DNA from: a virus
DNA length: 38,666 nt
Reading direction: 5' to 3' (one strand)
Virus record (IMG/VR): IMGVR_UViG_3300023174_000346
Location: 1 to 38,666 of that record
Shown here: positions 23,728 to 29,958 of the stretch, piece after piece
Numbering within the stretch: the first letter of the stretch is position 1
Layout of the letters: every line of letters begins with the position of its first letter
The notes under the pieces: model-generated
Databases searched by the model: none
Seen by the model: the letters and a program-made list of their open reading frames with translations, nothing else
What the model was told of the DNA's origin: nothing
Program-made: the position numbers and the translations under genes

Positions 23728-24065
23728 AATTTTCCGCTCCGATGGTAATCAACAAAGTCTTCGAAACTGTGTTCAATACCGTCATGAGTGACCGTTTGGT
23801 TAGTAATATCGATGACTACTGGTTCGTATTCTTCTTCGCCACCAGTTTCGCCGATAAATAAACCAAACCCGGTAGTTTCGCGCCATGCGTCACCGATCAA
23901 ATATGACACTATAATGCGTAACGCATAAGATTCGTCCTGCCAGCGTGATTCAGCGTTCTTAATCGCATACGCTAGGTCGGCAAACTTCTCATCACCACCC
24001 CAATGTGAATACAAAGTTAGATAATTATTGTCTTGCTTAAAATGAAAATTCGTTCTCGCTCCCAT
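23724..24065 (-). CDS. Phage protein of unknown function (113 residues)
   Basis: The ATG at 24065 is chosen because GAGAGAAGGAATAAC precedes it and the previous gene stops 14 bases ahead. It begins MGARTNFHFKQ and contains LTLYSHWGGDEKFADLAYAIKNAESRW, a pattern (NFHF...LYSHWGG) seen in small conserved phage proteins of unknown role, followed by an RIIVSYLIGDAWRETTGFGLF segment and an acidic, HDGIEHSFEDFV tail. It overlaps the next gene by four bases. Confidence 0.65.
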   Translation of the reverse strand: MGARTNFHFKQDNNYLTLYSHWGGDEKFADLAYAIKNAESRWQDESYALRIIVSYLIGDAWRETTGFGLFIGETGGEEEYEPVVIDITNQTVTHDGIEHSFEDFVDYHRSGKL

Positions 24066-24079
24066 GTTATTCCTTCTCT

Positions 24080-24433
24080 CTACCAAGACGACTGGTAAGT
24101 AATAACCCAGTCCTCATCGATATCGTCTAGTGTTTTGGTTAATTGCTCGATTGTTGTATCAATATCGCTAAAATAAGCTTCTCCGTATTCAGTGTCTCCA
24201 AAAAAGAACCCTGACTGAGTCGGTAGTAATGTTGGCGCTAATTTCGGTTGGTTCTTAACCCTTTGGCAAAGACCCGATAATTCCTCTATTTGATCTCGAG
24301 TTACGAAATATAACCCGCAATCGTCTACGCCGTCTTGGCAATTGACTACGAACCATCGATGAATAGCGTTTGATTTCCGCCAATATGCTTTTTCGTATAA
24401 CTTACCTGCACTTAAATACATATCTAGACCCAT
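24080..24433 (-). CDS. Conserved phage protein of unknown function (117 residues)
   Basis: Starts MGLDMYLSAGKLYEKAYWRKSNAIHRWFVVNCQDGVDDC. This MGLDMYL...RKxNAIHxWFVxNxQDGVDDC opening is widely conserved in phages, but I know of no assigned activity. Conserved His, Trp, Cys and Asp residues suggest a metal or nucleotide site. It is followed by helices and an acidic end (LDDIDEDWVITY). A TAATG overlap joins it to the preceding membrane-protein gene. Confidence 0.7.
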   Translation of the reverse strand: MGLDMYLSAGKLYEKAYWRKSNAIHRWFVVNCQDGVDDCGLYFVTRDQIEELSGLCQRVKNQPKLAPTLLPTQSGFFFGDTEYGEAYFSDIDTTIEQLTKTLDDIDEDWVITYQSSW

Positions 24434-24594
24434 TATTTACCTCCTAAATCGCAAGTAATCATGTCGCCAAAACAATATCCGTTGCCGGTCCACCACAAAT
24501 GGGTAGATATTACATAAATGCCAATAACCAATGCGCTCCAAAACGCGATACGCACAAGTAATCGCACTCGATAATAATTCTTAGACTGCTTCAT
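24433..24594 (-). CDS. Small membrane protein (53 residues)
   Basis: A short gene with AAAGGAGCGAGC before the ATG at 24594. Residues 9-31 (RVRLLVRIAFWSALVIGIYVIS) form one basic-to-hydrophobic membrane helix. The C-terminal side has two cysteines (YCFGDMITCDL). The start overlaps the previous stop as ATGA and its stop overlaps the next start as TAATG, so it belongs to the same coupled series. The function is unknown. Confidence 0.65.
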   Translation of the reverse strand: MKQSKNYYRVRLLVRIAFWSALVIGIYVISTHLWWTGNGYCFGDMITCDLGGK

Positions 24595-24749
24595 GCTCGC
24601 TCCTTTACTTCTAGTAATATGGCTAAAGCCTTCTCGAAATTGGAGACTAATTGCTCGTTCAATTCCAAGTTATTTTTCGCTATGAATTGACTAGAGTCAG
24701 TTAATGTCGTGACAATTTGAATAAATTCTTCCGTTGTTATCAAATACAT
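24591..24749 (-). CDS. Small helical protein (52 residues)
   Basis: The ATG at 24749 is preferred over a start at 24782 because it overlaps the preceding stop as TGATG. The peptide MYLITTEEFIQIVTTLTDSSQ...NNLELNEQLVSNFEKALAILLEVKERA is helical and amphipathic. No family is recognised. Confidence 0.6.
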   Translation of the reverse strand: MYLITTEEFIQIVTTLTDSSQFIAKNNLELNEQLVSNFEKALAILLEVKERA

Positions 24750-24850
24750 CAGCCCACCTGCCACCATTCGCACTTTTTGCAATAGTAATATTGTTGCTCA
24801 AAGTCGCATACGAGAACATGGTTTCCGTCTTTACAAGCTTCTTGCGCCAT
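24749..24850 (-). CDS. Tiny cysteine-rich protein (33 residues)
   Basis: AAGGAGGTTGAATA precedes the ATG at 24850. The peptide has CKDGNHVLVCDFEQQYYYCKKCEWW, with a C...C and CxxC arrangement fitting a zinc knuckle. Both ends overlap neighbours by one base (TAATG upstream, TGATG downstream). The function is unknown. Confidence 0.6.
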   Translation of the reverse strand: MAQEACKDGNHVLVCDFEQQYYYCKKCEWWQVG

Positions 24851-25026
24851 TATTCAACCTCCTTAAAATTAAATTCGTGAACCGTAGTTGCCACATCAAT
24901 TTCGTCGTTAGCAAAATCCCATGGCTCTTTCATTTGCAGATATACCGCACTCTCAATGGCAGTAATTTCATTTATCGTTAATTTGCGATCAGTGTCGAAG
25001 GTAATTTGAGCGGTATAAGTCGCCAT
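24850..25026 (-). CDS. Small acidic protein (58 residues)
   Basis: ATG at 25026, overlapping the upstream stop as TAATG, with GGAGGCAAAG ahead. The peptide MATYTAQITFDTDRKLTINEITAIESAVYLQMKEP has a strand-helix start, then an acidic linker (DFANDEIDVATTVHEF). A mixed alpha/beta fold is likely. No family is recognised. Confidence 0.6.
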   Translation of the reverse strand: MATYTAQITFDTDRKLTINEITAIESAVYLQMKEPWDFANDEIDVATTVHEFNFKEVE

Positions 25027-25595
25027 TACTTTGCCTCCACTAGATTCTTACCCCAAAACTTCTGAAGCACTTCAGGGTTAGTAAATATGCGGTACTTGCC
25101 GTTTACAAGCACCACTGGTTGTAAGTCGCCGTTGCGCTTGGCATCGACACCTGCTAGATAAACAGTCTTACCGTTAATAAAAGCGGAAAGACCTAACGCA
25201 TTAGGAGATAGACGATGTGTGAATTGATAAGCGCGAAAGTTCTTAGCATATTCAGAGGCTAAGTTCACTCCGTTCTCGCCAAGCACAACTTTATCTGCTT
25301 TGATAATAATTTGAAATCCTTCGCCAAACTTACAACGATTAGACCGTAACTCTAAACCGTTTTCAGCGAACACACCCTCAGCATGAGTCGCAATACCGTC
25401 CTGTAATTGCGTTGCTAATTGTTTAGTAATTGGATCGTTGGAATAAGCTTCGATCTTGAATTGAAAGCCGTCTCCATATTTGCTAGCAGACTTACCAACG
25501 ACCATGCCGTTCTTTTTGATGATAGTGGTAGCGAATTGTTGTAATTCGTCATGCACTTTCACGCATAGTTCTTTCGATACATCGTAATCGTTCAT
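25026..25595 (-). CDS. Phage protein of unknown function (189 residues)
   Basis: The ATG at 25595 is preferred to one 54 codons upstream because it overlaps the preceding stop as TAATG and the earlier stretch lies inside the zinc-finger gene. The sequence has two similar alpha/beta halves: KKNGMVVGKSASKYGDGFQFKIEAYSNDP and AENGLELRSNRCKFGEGFQIIIKAD share an NGxxxxSxxxKxGxGFQxxIxA pattern, indicating an internal duplication (residues about 30-60 and 79-102). It is followed by a KTVYLAGVDAKRNGDLQPVVLVNGKYRIF region. No known family is recognised. Confidence 0.7.
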   Translation of the reverse strand: MNDYDVSKELCVKVHDELQQFATTIIKKNGMVVGKSASKYGDGFQFKIEAYSNDPITKQLATQLQDGIATHAEGVFAENGLELRSNRCKFGEGFQIIIKADKVVLGENGVNLASEYAKNFRAYQFTHRLSPNALGLSAFINGKTVYLAGVDAKRNGDLQPVVLVNGKYRIFTNPEVLQKFWGKNLVEAK

Positions 25596-25813
25596 TATTT
25601 TGCCTCCGTATTGGTTATTAAAGTCCAGCCACTTGACTGGACTAATCCGCACTTGTGACATGTACCAGAGCGGACATCTACATCTGCTACACAACGCATA
25701 CAAGCAGTCGCGCGCACAACTGGCTCGCCTCTGTGTAAATCGTGGTGCAACATCCATTGGTATTGCTTTTCAAATTGCTTACCGCAGTCGAAACACTCGT
25801 ATTTTTTAGCCAT
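25595..25813 (-). CDS. C2H2 zinc-finger protein with C-terminal zinc ribbon
   Basis: A 72-residue protein. Residues 5-27 follow C-x2-C-x12-H-x3-H exactly (YECFDCGKQF...MLHHDLH), the classical C2H2 finger, rare in bacterial viruses. The C-terminal half has CMRCVADVDVRSGTCHKCG, a four-cysteine ribbon. DNA or RNA binding is expected from the finger. It overlaps the upstream and downstream genes by one base each. Regulation of phage or host transcription is an inference. Confidence 0.75.
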   Translation of the reverse strand: MAKKYECFDCGKQFEKQYQWMLHHDLHRGEPVVRATACMRCVADVDVRSGTCHKCGLVQSSGWTLITNTEAK

Positions 25814-25980
25814 TATCGCTTGTCCTTACACTTTTTACACACTGCCAAAGTCGCAGATGTAGGTTCGCCATTATCGAAAGCGCAACTTATTGTCTTAATA
25901 ATTAAGTCGCCATCGTATTCGTCGCACCAAAAACAACCACCAGCGACACCGTAAACGATTTGATCTTTTAATTTAGCCAC
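25813..25980 (-). CDS. Small cysteine-rich protein with GTG start (55 residues)
   Basis: GTG at 25980 opens the frame, and its stop overlaps the next start as TAATG. The peptide has GGCFWCDEY at the front and LAVCKKCKDK at the end, a CxxC...CxxC pair that can bind zinc. A short acidic region (DGDLIIKTISCAFDNGEPT) lies between. Ribosome-site strength is modest (AAAAGGC). The function is unknown. Confidence 0.6.
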   Translation of the reverse strand: MAKLKDQIVYGVAGGCFWCDEYDGDLIIKTISCAFDNGEPTSATLAVCKKCKDKR

Positions 25981-25982
25981 GA

Positions 25983-26249
25983 TTAGAAGCCTTTTCTGCG
26001 ATCATGTGCTGAGCCAGAAGCACATGAAATATCGTTAATAACTTTTCCTGCTTCAATAATTTCTGAGCCAACAATTTCATACATAGAAACAGGCATGCGG
26101 TCAATTGCTTTTTGTAAACGAGCAACTGCTTTTTGTAGTTCGTCAGAATAAAGTGCTAATTGCTTTGTAGTGGCTTTGCAATTTTGTAATGCTGTTGCGG
26201 TGTAATCGATATTACCGCAACCGTTTCCAGCGATCGTATCTTTTTTCAT
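25983..26249 (-). CDS. Small helical protein (88 residues)
   Basis: First gene after the predicted promoter at 26297-26325. The peptide has a short Cys-containing start (GNGCGNIDY), a long helix (CKATTKQLALYSDELQKAVARLQKAIDR), and a second helix (MYEIVGSEIIEAGKVIND). AAAGG lies upstream of the ATG, in the foot of a leader hairpin. No family is recognised. Confidence 0.6.
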   Translation of the reverse strand: MKKDTIAGNGCGNIDYTATALQNCKATTKQLALYSDELQKAVARLQKAIDRMPVSMYEIVGSEIIEAGKVINDISCASGSAHDRRKGF

Positions 26250-26267
26250 AACTTGCCTTTCCGTTGG

Positions 26268-26286
26268 GGGAAGCTTCGTGCTTCCC
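26268..26286 (-). promoter_or_regulatory. Leader hairpin at the 5' end of the small-gene transcript
   Basis: GGGAAGC at 26268-26274 pairs perfectly with GCTTCCC at 26280-26286 around a five-base loop. Transcription from the promoter at 26297-26325 would start near 26290, so this stem sits at the extreme 5' end, where it could protect the mRNA. The ribosome site lies just beyond it. Confidence 0.45.
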
Positions 26287-26296
26287 TGTTAAGAGA

Positions 26297-26325
26297 ATTA
26301 TGGAGGTCAGATTACGGTTTGACTA
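26297..26325 (-). promoter_or_regulatory. Predicted promoter for the small-gene block
   Basis: On the minus strand a -35-like TAGTCA (26320-26325) and a -10 CATAAT (26297-26302) are separated by exactly 17 bases. Four and five of the six bases match sigma-70-type consensus. It lies downstream of the RusA-like gene's stop and would drive the genes from 26249 leftwards. Downstream of the RusA stop there is also GTCCAA...TTGGAC, an inverted repeat of six bases. Confidence 0.5.
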
Positions 26326-26389
26326 TTATTGGCAAGTAGCGCGTCCAAAATATTTTTTTTGAGTAGCGTTGGACGAGTAGTAAATAAAA

Positions 26390-26761
26390 TTATTTTTTGA
26401 GTAGCCTTATTTCTAGACCGGGGGAACTTCCGTATATTTTATGAGCGTGTATTTCTACTACTTGTCCGTCGTCTAAGTAAGCTACTCCAGTAAGAGCGTC
26501 GAGCGCGGCACGAATAAGTTTGTCGAGGTCTGGCGCTACTGACGGAAACTCGCGCTTCACCGTTTTTGGGCGGGGCATAATAAATACTAGAGTCATTTGT
26601 ATTGGGTCTGCTACTGGTATTGCTCCAGCTTGTTTCGCACTCCACGCAATAGTAGAACGCCATACGGCGAGCGCTGAGCCTTGTGAGTGTAATACTCGAC
26701 CGTTAATAACTTTCATCGAGCCTTGAGGCACTGGTATGCCCTCGGCGCGAAATTGAATCAC
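26390..26761 (-). CDS. RusA-like Holliday junction resolvase
   Basis: A 123-residue protein from a GTG start that overlaps the preceding stop. It has the RusA pattern: an FRAEGIPVPQGSMKV strand, VFIMPRPK, and the catalytic region APDLDKLIRAALDALTGVAYLDDGQVVEIHAHKIYG with conserved Asp residues in PDLDKL and LDD. RusA enzymes cut four-way junctions formed during replication and recombination, so the DNA can be packaged. The gene is grouped with the replication initiator and the ERF and Cas4-like genes. Confidence 0.88.
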   Translation of the reverse strand: MIQFRAEGIPVPQGSMKVINGRVLHSQGSALAVWRSTIAWSAKQAGAIPVADPIQMTLVFIMPRPKTVKREFPSVAPDLDKLIRAALDALTGVAYLDDGQVVEIHAHKIYGSSPGLEIRLLKK

Positions 26762-26943
26762 GCTATAACGATAACTGGTTCAGCAGTAATGTGATGTAGT
26801 GTGCCAGTTTCATTGACTAAATAATAATCTACTGCGCCGTGCGCGTCTGGTCCTTCAACATAATTTACAAACCAAGCTTGTTTATTAACAATTATTTTGT
26901 CGCCAAATAATACCTTTGTCGGCGCAATTAAAGTTACGCTCAC
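26758..26943 (-). CDS. Small protein of unknown function (61 residues)
   Basis: A short gene with a GTG start at 26943, preceded by GGGAGG, ending in a four-base overlap with RusA. The peptide has a beta pattern (VTLIAPTKVLFGDKIIVNKQAWFVNYVEG, DYYLVNETGTLHHITAEPVIVI). It resembles a small OB- or SH3-like barrel. No family is recognised. Confidence 0.6.
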   Translation of the reverse strand: MSVTLIAPTKVLFGDKIIVNKQAWFVNYVEGPDAHGAVDYYLVNETGTLHHITAEPVIVIA

Positions 26944-27008
26944 TGTAATACCTCCCTAGAGGTTAATACCATAGATAAAGCGTAAGGCTTATAGGTAATT
27001 TGAGCAAG

Positions 27009-27797
27009 TCAAATACGCTTCAAAATATCCTTAAAATAATCAGGCATAGGTATAGCTTTTTCGGCTTCTCGCTGTTGCTGTTCAATCGCCTTCCGTGAGG
27101 CTTCTCGCTCCCTTTCGCTTTTCTCCCTCGCCACTATTAACTCTCTCGCTTTTATCTCCTCTACGGTCATTTTACGAGGCGGTAATGGCTCATCTAGCCA
27201 GCGTTCAGCGTTTAACCAAGTCGCCGGGTGCGGAGTGAAACTCGGATCGCGGTTTGGGTCTGCGGCAAAGCGCATTGCACCGTCAATAACTGCCTTTGGG
27301 TTCTTTATTTTCTCCCAAGCTTTTCTCGCTGAACCCTTTGCTGTCTTTCGTGGATAAACTTTCCAAAACTCATCGAACATAGATGTATCTAAGGATGGTT
27401 CTATTGAATGATTCATAGGGCGCAATTGTCGGGTCGTATCGGTCGCAGATGTCGCCTCGTTCAAGTCGTTATTGTCGGGTCGTGGCTTACGACCAGTCAC
27501 CATGTCGCCTCGTACCCTAACTAGGTTGATTTTATATAAATGGGGTCGCCTATCGTCTCGGCAATTAATAGAACCGCCTCTACCCTTATCCATGCGCAAC
27601 CAACCATCGGCAACAAGTTTATTAACACACCTTTGCACCGTGCGTATTGTCAAACTCGCCCGGTTAGCAATAGTTTGCTGACTTGGCCAAGCGTTATCGC
27701 CTTCGTCTGAAGCGTGATCGGCTATAACTAGCAATACCATTTTCTCGCTAGTGGGAAGCTTCGTTCTCCAAACTTCCGTCATAACTCGTATGCTCAT
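27009..27797 (-). CDS. Replication initiator (helix-turn-helix, lambda-O-like organisation)
   Basis: A 262-residue protein. AGGAGG lies six bases before the ATG at 27797. Residues 15-80 form a winged helix (EKMVLLVIADHASDEGDNAWPSQQTIANRASLTIRTVQRCVNKLVADGWL), as in phage replication initiators. Residues about 95-130 are a variable linker whose DNA carries four iterons. Residues 140-200 (DEFWKVYPRKTAKGSARKAWEKI, PHPATWLNAERWLDE) are the usual C-terminal domain of phage replication proteins. The last 60 residues are a charged helix. Binding to the iterons and recruiting the host helicase is inferred. The WhiB gene overlaps the start by 50 bases. Confidence 0.85.
   Translation of the reverse strand: MSIRVMTEVWRTKLPTSEKMVLLVIADHASDEGDNAWPSQQTIANRASLTIRTVQRCVNKLVADGWLRMDKGRGGSINCRDDRRPHLYKINLVRVRGDMVTGRKPRPDNNDLNEATSATDTTRQLRPMNHSIEPSLDTSMFDEFWKVYPRKTAKGSARKAWEKIKNPKAVIDGAMRFAADPNRDPSFTPHPATWLNAERWLDEPLPPRKMTVEEIKARELIVAREKSEREREASRKAIEQQQREAEKAIPMPDYFKDILKRI
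27427..27513. repeat. Four iterons in the initiator gene; candidate replication origin
   Basis: Four 11-base repeats of TGTCGNNTCGT start at 27427 (GG), 27450 (CC), 27473 (GG) and 27503 (CC), where the letters give the variable pair, alternating perfectly. The spacing is 23, 23 and 30 bases. The copies lie in two reading frames of the gene (RGDM and RPDN in one, EATS and TTRQL in others), so they are not a protein repeat. An AT-rich run follows at about 27527-27543. The layout resembles the lambda origin, where iterons lie within the O gene. Confidence 0.7.
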
Positions 27798-28119
27798 CTA
27801 TAACCTCCTGTAACTGCTCATTGCTAATTCCAAAACGCGCCAATTCTTGCCTTGCTTTATTTGCAATAGTGGGAGGCTCGCCTTTGGTCAAGGCTTTTCT
27901 TTCATTGCTAGTTAAGCCACCCCACACACCGTCATTTTCATGCGCAAACGCATAAGCAGTGCATTCTTTCCAAATTGGACACGCAAGACATATTTTCCGC
28001 AAAACATCTATGTTTATCCATTCCAGCACTCTCCGGTTTTCTTCTACAATAAAAAATAAGTTAGTCGGAGCGCCAGCACAAGCGGCTTTTTCCCAATTTA
28101 TTTGCCTATACCTTGGCAT
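27748..28119 (-). CDS. WhiB-family iron-sulfur transcription regulator
   Basis: A 123-residue protein with the four cluster cysteines: Cys14 (KAACAG), Cys44 and Cys47 (CLAC), and Cys53 (KECTAY), then the signature GVWGGLT (residues 64-70) and the basic SNERKALTKG turn. An additional acidic C-terminal helix (residues 83-123) is unusual in length. WhiB proteins occur in Actinobacteria and their phages and bind the host sigma factor. The gene probably redirects host transcription to the phage or blocks host development. It overlaps the replication initiator by 50 bases. Confidence 0.93.
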   Translation of the reverse strand: MPRYRQINWEKAACAGAPTNLFFIVEENRRVLEWINIDVLRKICLACPIWKECTAYAFAHENDGVWGGLTSNERKALTKGEPPTIANKARQELARFGISNEQLQEVIDEHTSYDGSLENEASH

Positions 28120-28766
28120 CCTACCTCCCCACTTGCGTCGTAAAACTTACAATACTTTGCGCAAAATGCTGGATAGTTTTCTGCTGGTGGCATATCTTTG
28201 GTTTCCGCAAGCTTACGCACCGCACCTAACCAGTTCAATGCTTCTTGCGCCACCGCTACATCGTAATTCTCTATATGAACTCTTATGTCGCTCATATCGG
28301 CATCTCTTGGTATAGCGACTAGGGATACCTGTTTAACTTCATAACCGTTATTTGCTAATAACCAGCCATAAAGTTGTACTTGCCAGCGTTGTTGTTGGCT
28401 AGGAAAATACCGTAGTGATTTCTTCTTTGTAGTTTTCCAATCAACCACTAATCCAGAATCTTTGATGTATAAATCGCAATGACCTTTTAACCCATCGTGC
28501 GTGAACTCTTGTTCAATTAAGAAATTATCTCCAAATGGGTCTTCTCGTTTAATAGCTTCGCTTATTCCTGTATGAATAAATGTGCCTAAAATGGCCGCTA
28601 ATGATTCAGTTTGATAGTTAGTAATAGGTTGCTCGGTCAATTGGTAATAGACCTGCCTAGCGCAACCTCCGACTGATGATGGACCTACCTCGATCTGCTT
28701 GGAACGATCTCTATTGCGATCAAACGCCGTGAGAGATTTGGCTAGTAATTGTTGTAAGTCAGTCAT
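28098..28766 (-). CDS. Cas4/RecB-like exonuclease
   Basis: About 222 residues from the ATG at 28766. The upstream start at 28823 would lie inside the preceding gene. The Cas4-type layout is complete: an N-terminal Cys in VGGCARQVYY, the nuclease motifs EQEFTHDGLKGHCDLYI and VVDWKTTK (Asp and Asp-x-Lys), QVQLYGWLL, and a C-terminal CAKYCKFYDASGEVGCQG cluster that completes a likely 4Fe-4S site. It probably resects DNA ends, working with the ERF-like annealing protein at 30230. No CRISPR components are nearby. Confidence 0.82.
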   Translation of the reverse strand: MTDLQQLLAKSLTAFDRNRDRSKQIEVGPSSVGGCARQVYYQLTEQPITNYQTESLAAILGTFIHTGISEAIKREDPFGDNFLIEQEFTHDGLKGHCDLYIKDSGLVVDWKTTKKKSLRYFPSQQQRWQVQLYGWLLANNGYEVKQVSLVAIPRDADMSDIRVHIENYDVAVAQEALNWLGAVRKLAETKDMPPAENYPAFCAKYCKFYDASGEVGCQGIGK

Positions 28767-29001
28767 TAGGAGTCCAAACGATTTTAAATATTTCGCGCTG
28801 AATTTGCTTAGGTATTGGTCCATGCACTTGTTCTATTACTTGCATATTTAAAGTCAATTCTTCGGTAATGAACGATCTCCAATAAAATTGAAATTCACGC
28901 GCTAATAATTCAAAAGAATTTTGTCCATCAACCGTCACATTCATAGCATCGTTTTTTATATAAGCCAAAGTTTGATCGTGTTGAAAGACCGGGTGACTCA
29001 T
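28759..29001 (-). CDS. Small protein of unknown function (80 residues)
   Basis: The peptide contains MSHPVFQHDQTLAYIKNDAMNVTVDGQNSFELLAREFQFYW and IPKQIQREIFKIVWTPND. It is predicted to be alpha/beta and acidic. It overlaps the preceding and following genes by 4 and 8 bases. It is in the recombination block, but no family is recognised. Confidence 0.55.
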   Translation of the reverse strand: MSHPVFQHDQTLAYIKNDAMNVTVDGQNSFELLAREFQFYWRSFITEELTLNMQVIEQVHGPIPKQIQREIFKIVWTPND

Positions 29002-29135
29002 TCGCTTAATTCCTGCCTGATTTTAATTAGTGCATCTTCGCGACTCAAATTAGGATATTTTTTTAAAGCGGCATCGATAAAAGCTTCCAACACCGCTTCG
29101 CCTTTTTCGGTTAATTCGTAACTTTCTTCGGTCAT
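28998..29135 (-). CDS. Small helical acidic protein (45 residues)
   Basis: A short gene with ATG at 29135, overlapping the previous stop as ATGA and the next start as ATGA. The peptide MTEESYELTEKGEAVLEAFIDAALKKYPNLSREDALIKIRQELSE is one or two acidic helices. The coupled overlaps on both sides support a real gene. The function is unknown. Confidence 0.6.
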   Translation of the reverse strand: MTEESYELTEKGEAVLEAFIDAALKKYPNLSREDALIKIRQELSE

Positions 29136-29500
29136 AAAGCGTCTATCGATGATCGAACTGAAGTGCCTATCGACCTTGCGATATCTACCTGCGTTTTAAC
29201 TCGCATAGCATTTGCTCGAACTGATCGCACCGTAGCCTCTAGGGAAGCCACGCGAAAATGTAAGTCCTCGCATTGTATTAACGCTAGGTCTTCGCGCTCC
29301 TGTACTGTGTAATTTTTACCACTAGGAGCAGACTTAGAAGCAAAAGTCATACGCGCTCTGGCTAATTCAATTTCGTAAGAAGCTTTCGTTTCGAAATATG
29401 CTTTTTCTACCGTAGACATGTGTGTCTGTATATCGTCTATCTCTTTAGATAAGTCATATAAACGCTTTTCAACTTGCGCCGGAGTAACTACATTATTCAT
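29132..29500 (-). CDS. Coiled-coil protein (122 residues)
   Basis: The ATG at 29500 is preferred to 29518 because it keeps the overlap with the preceding gene short (8 bases). The peptide has a leading strand (VVTPAQVEKRLYDLSKEI) and long coiled coils (DIQTHMSTVEKAYFETKASYEIELARARM and RVASLEATVRSVRANAMRVKTQVDIARSI). The C-terminus is Arg/Ser-rich. It probably oligomerises. No enzyme motif is visible. Confidence 0.6.
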   Translation of the reverse strand: MNNVVTPAQVEKRLYDLSKEIDDIQTHMSTVEKAYFETKASYEIELARARMTFASKSAPSGKNYTVQEREDLALIQCEDLHFRVASLEATVRSVRANAMRVKTQVDIARSIGTSVRSSIDAL

Positions 29501-29786
29501 TAGCCATTGCCTCCTCATCTAATTCGGTAACGCTTTCAGCAACATCTGCCATTGTTGGAACTGCTCTTAATTTATTACGCTTTTCTACATCCATTACTTT
29601 CCAAGCGTCTTTAACAATATCGAATGGGTCGGGAATTAATTGATAGCCAGCGTTTTCTAATGCTTGTCCGCAAGTAATAGGGTCGATTCGTAACTCTTGC
29701 GCCACCCTTGTGATAGATACCTGCTGGTGATTAACCGCAACTATCCAACCCATGCTTGGTTCAAACTTCTTTTGTTTATCGCTCAC
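29493..29786 (-). CDS. Protein of unknown function, partly helix-turn-helix-like
   Basis: A 97-residue protein with a GTG start at 29786. Residues 20-50 (QVSITRVAQELRIDPITCGQALENAGYQL) look like a short helix-turn-helix. The end is acidic (AESVTELDEEAMANE). The start lies inside the end of the preceding gene. A regulatory role in the early block is inferred with low certainty. Confidence 0.55.
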   Translation of the reverse strand: MSDKQKKFEPSMGWIVAVNHQQVSITRVAQELRIDPITCGQALENAGYQLIPDPFDIVKDAWKVMDVEKRNKLRAVPTMADVAESVTELDEEAMANE

Positions 29787-29958
29787 TTGTATCTCCTAGT
29801 TTTTCTATGAAAGCTTGTAAAGTGCTTTCTTTCCACCTGACCGATGAATTAACATGAACACAAGGTAATGTTCCTGTGTCTCTTAATTTATATATCGACG
29901 ATCTGCCTAAATTAAGGCGTTCCATCACTTGTTGTACTGTCAAAAGCGAATCGCTCAT
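29776..29958 (-). CDS. MerR/excisionase-type helix-turn-helix protein
   Basis: 60 residues from the ATG at 29958, chosen over a start at 29997 because it overlaps the previous stop as ATGA. SDSLLTVQQVMERLNLGRSSIYKLRDTGTLPCVHVNSSVRWKESTLQAFIEKLG is a clear helix_turn_helix_17/Xis domain (RSSIYKLRDTG...RW...L..F). With no integrase in the window, a regulatory or DNA-architecture role is likelier than excision. Confidence 0.75.
   Translation of the reverse strand: MSDSLLTVQQVMERLNLGRSSIYKLRDTGTLPCVHVNSSVRWKESTLQAFIEKLGDTSER

Noticed and set aside
28098-28766. CRISPR adaptation function for the Cas4-like protein
   Set aside because: No Cas1, Cas2 or array is present, and the recombination neighbours explain it.
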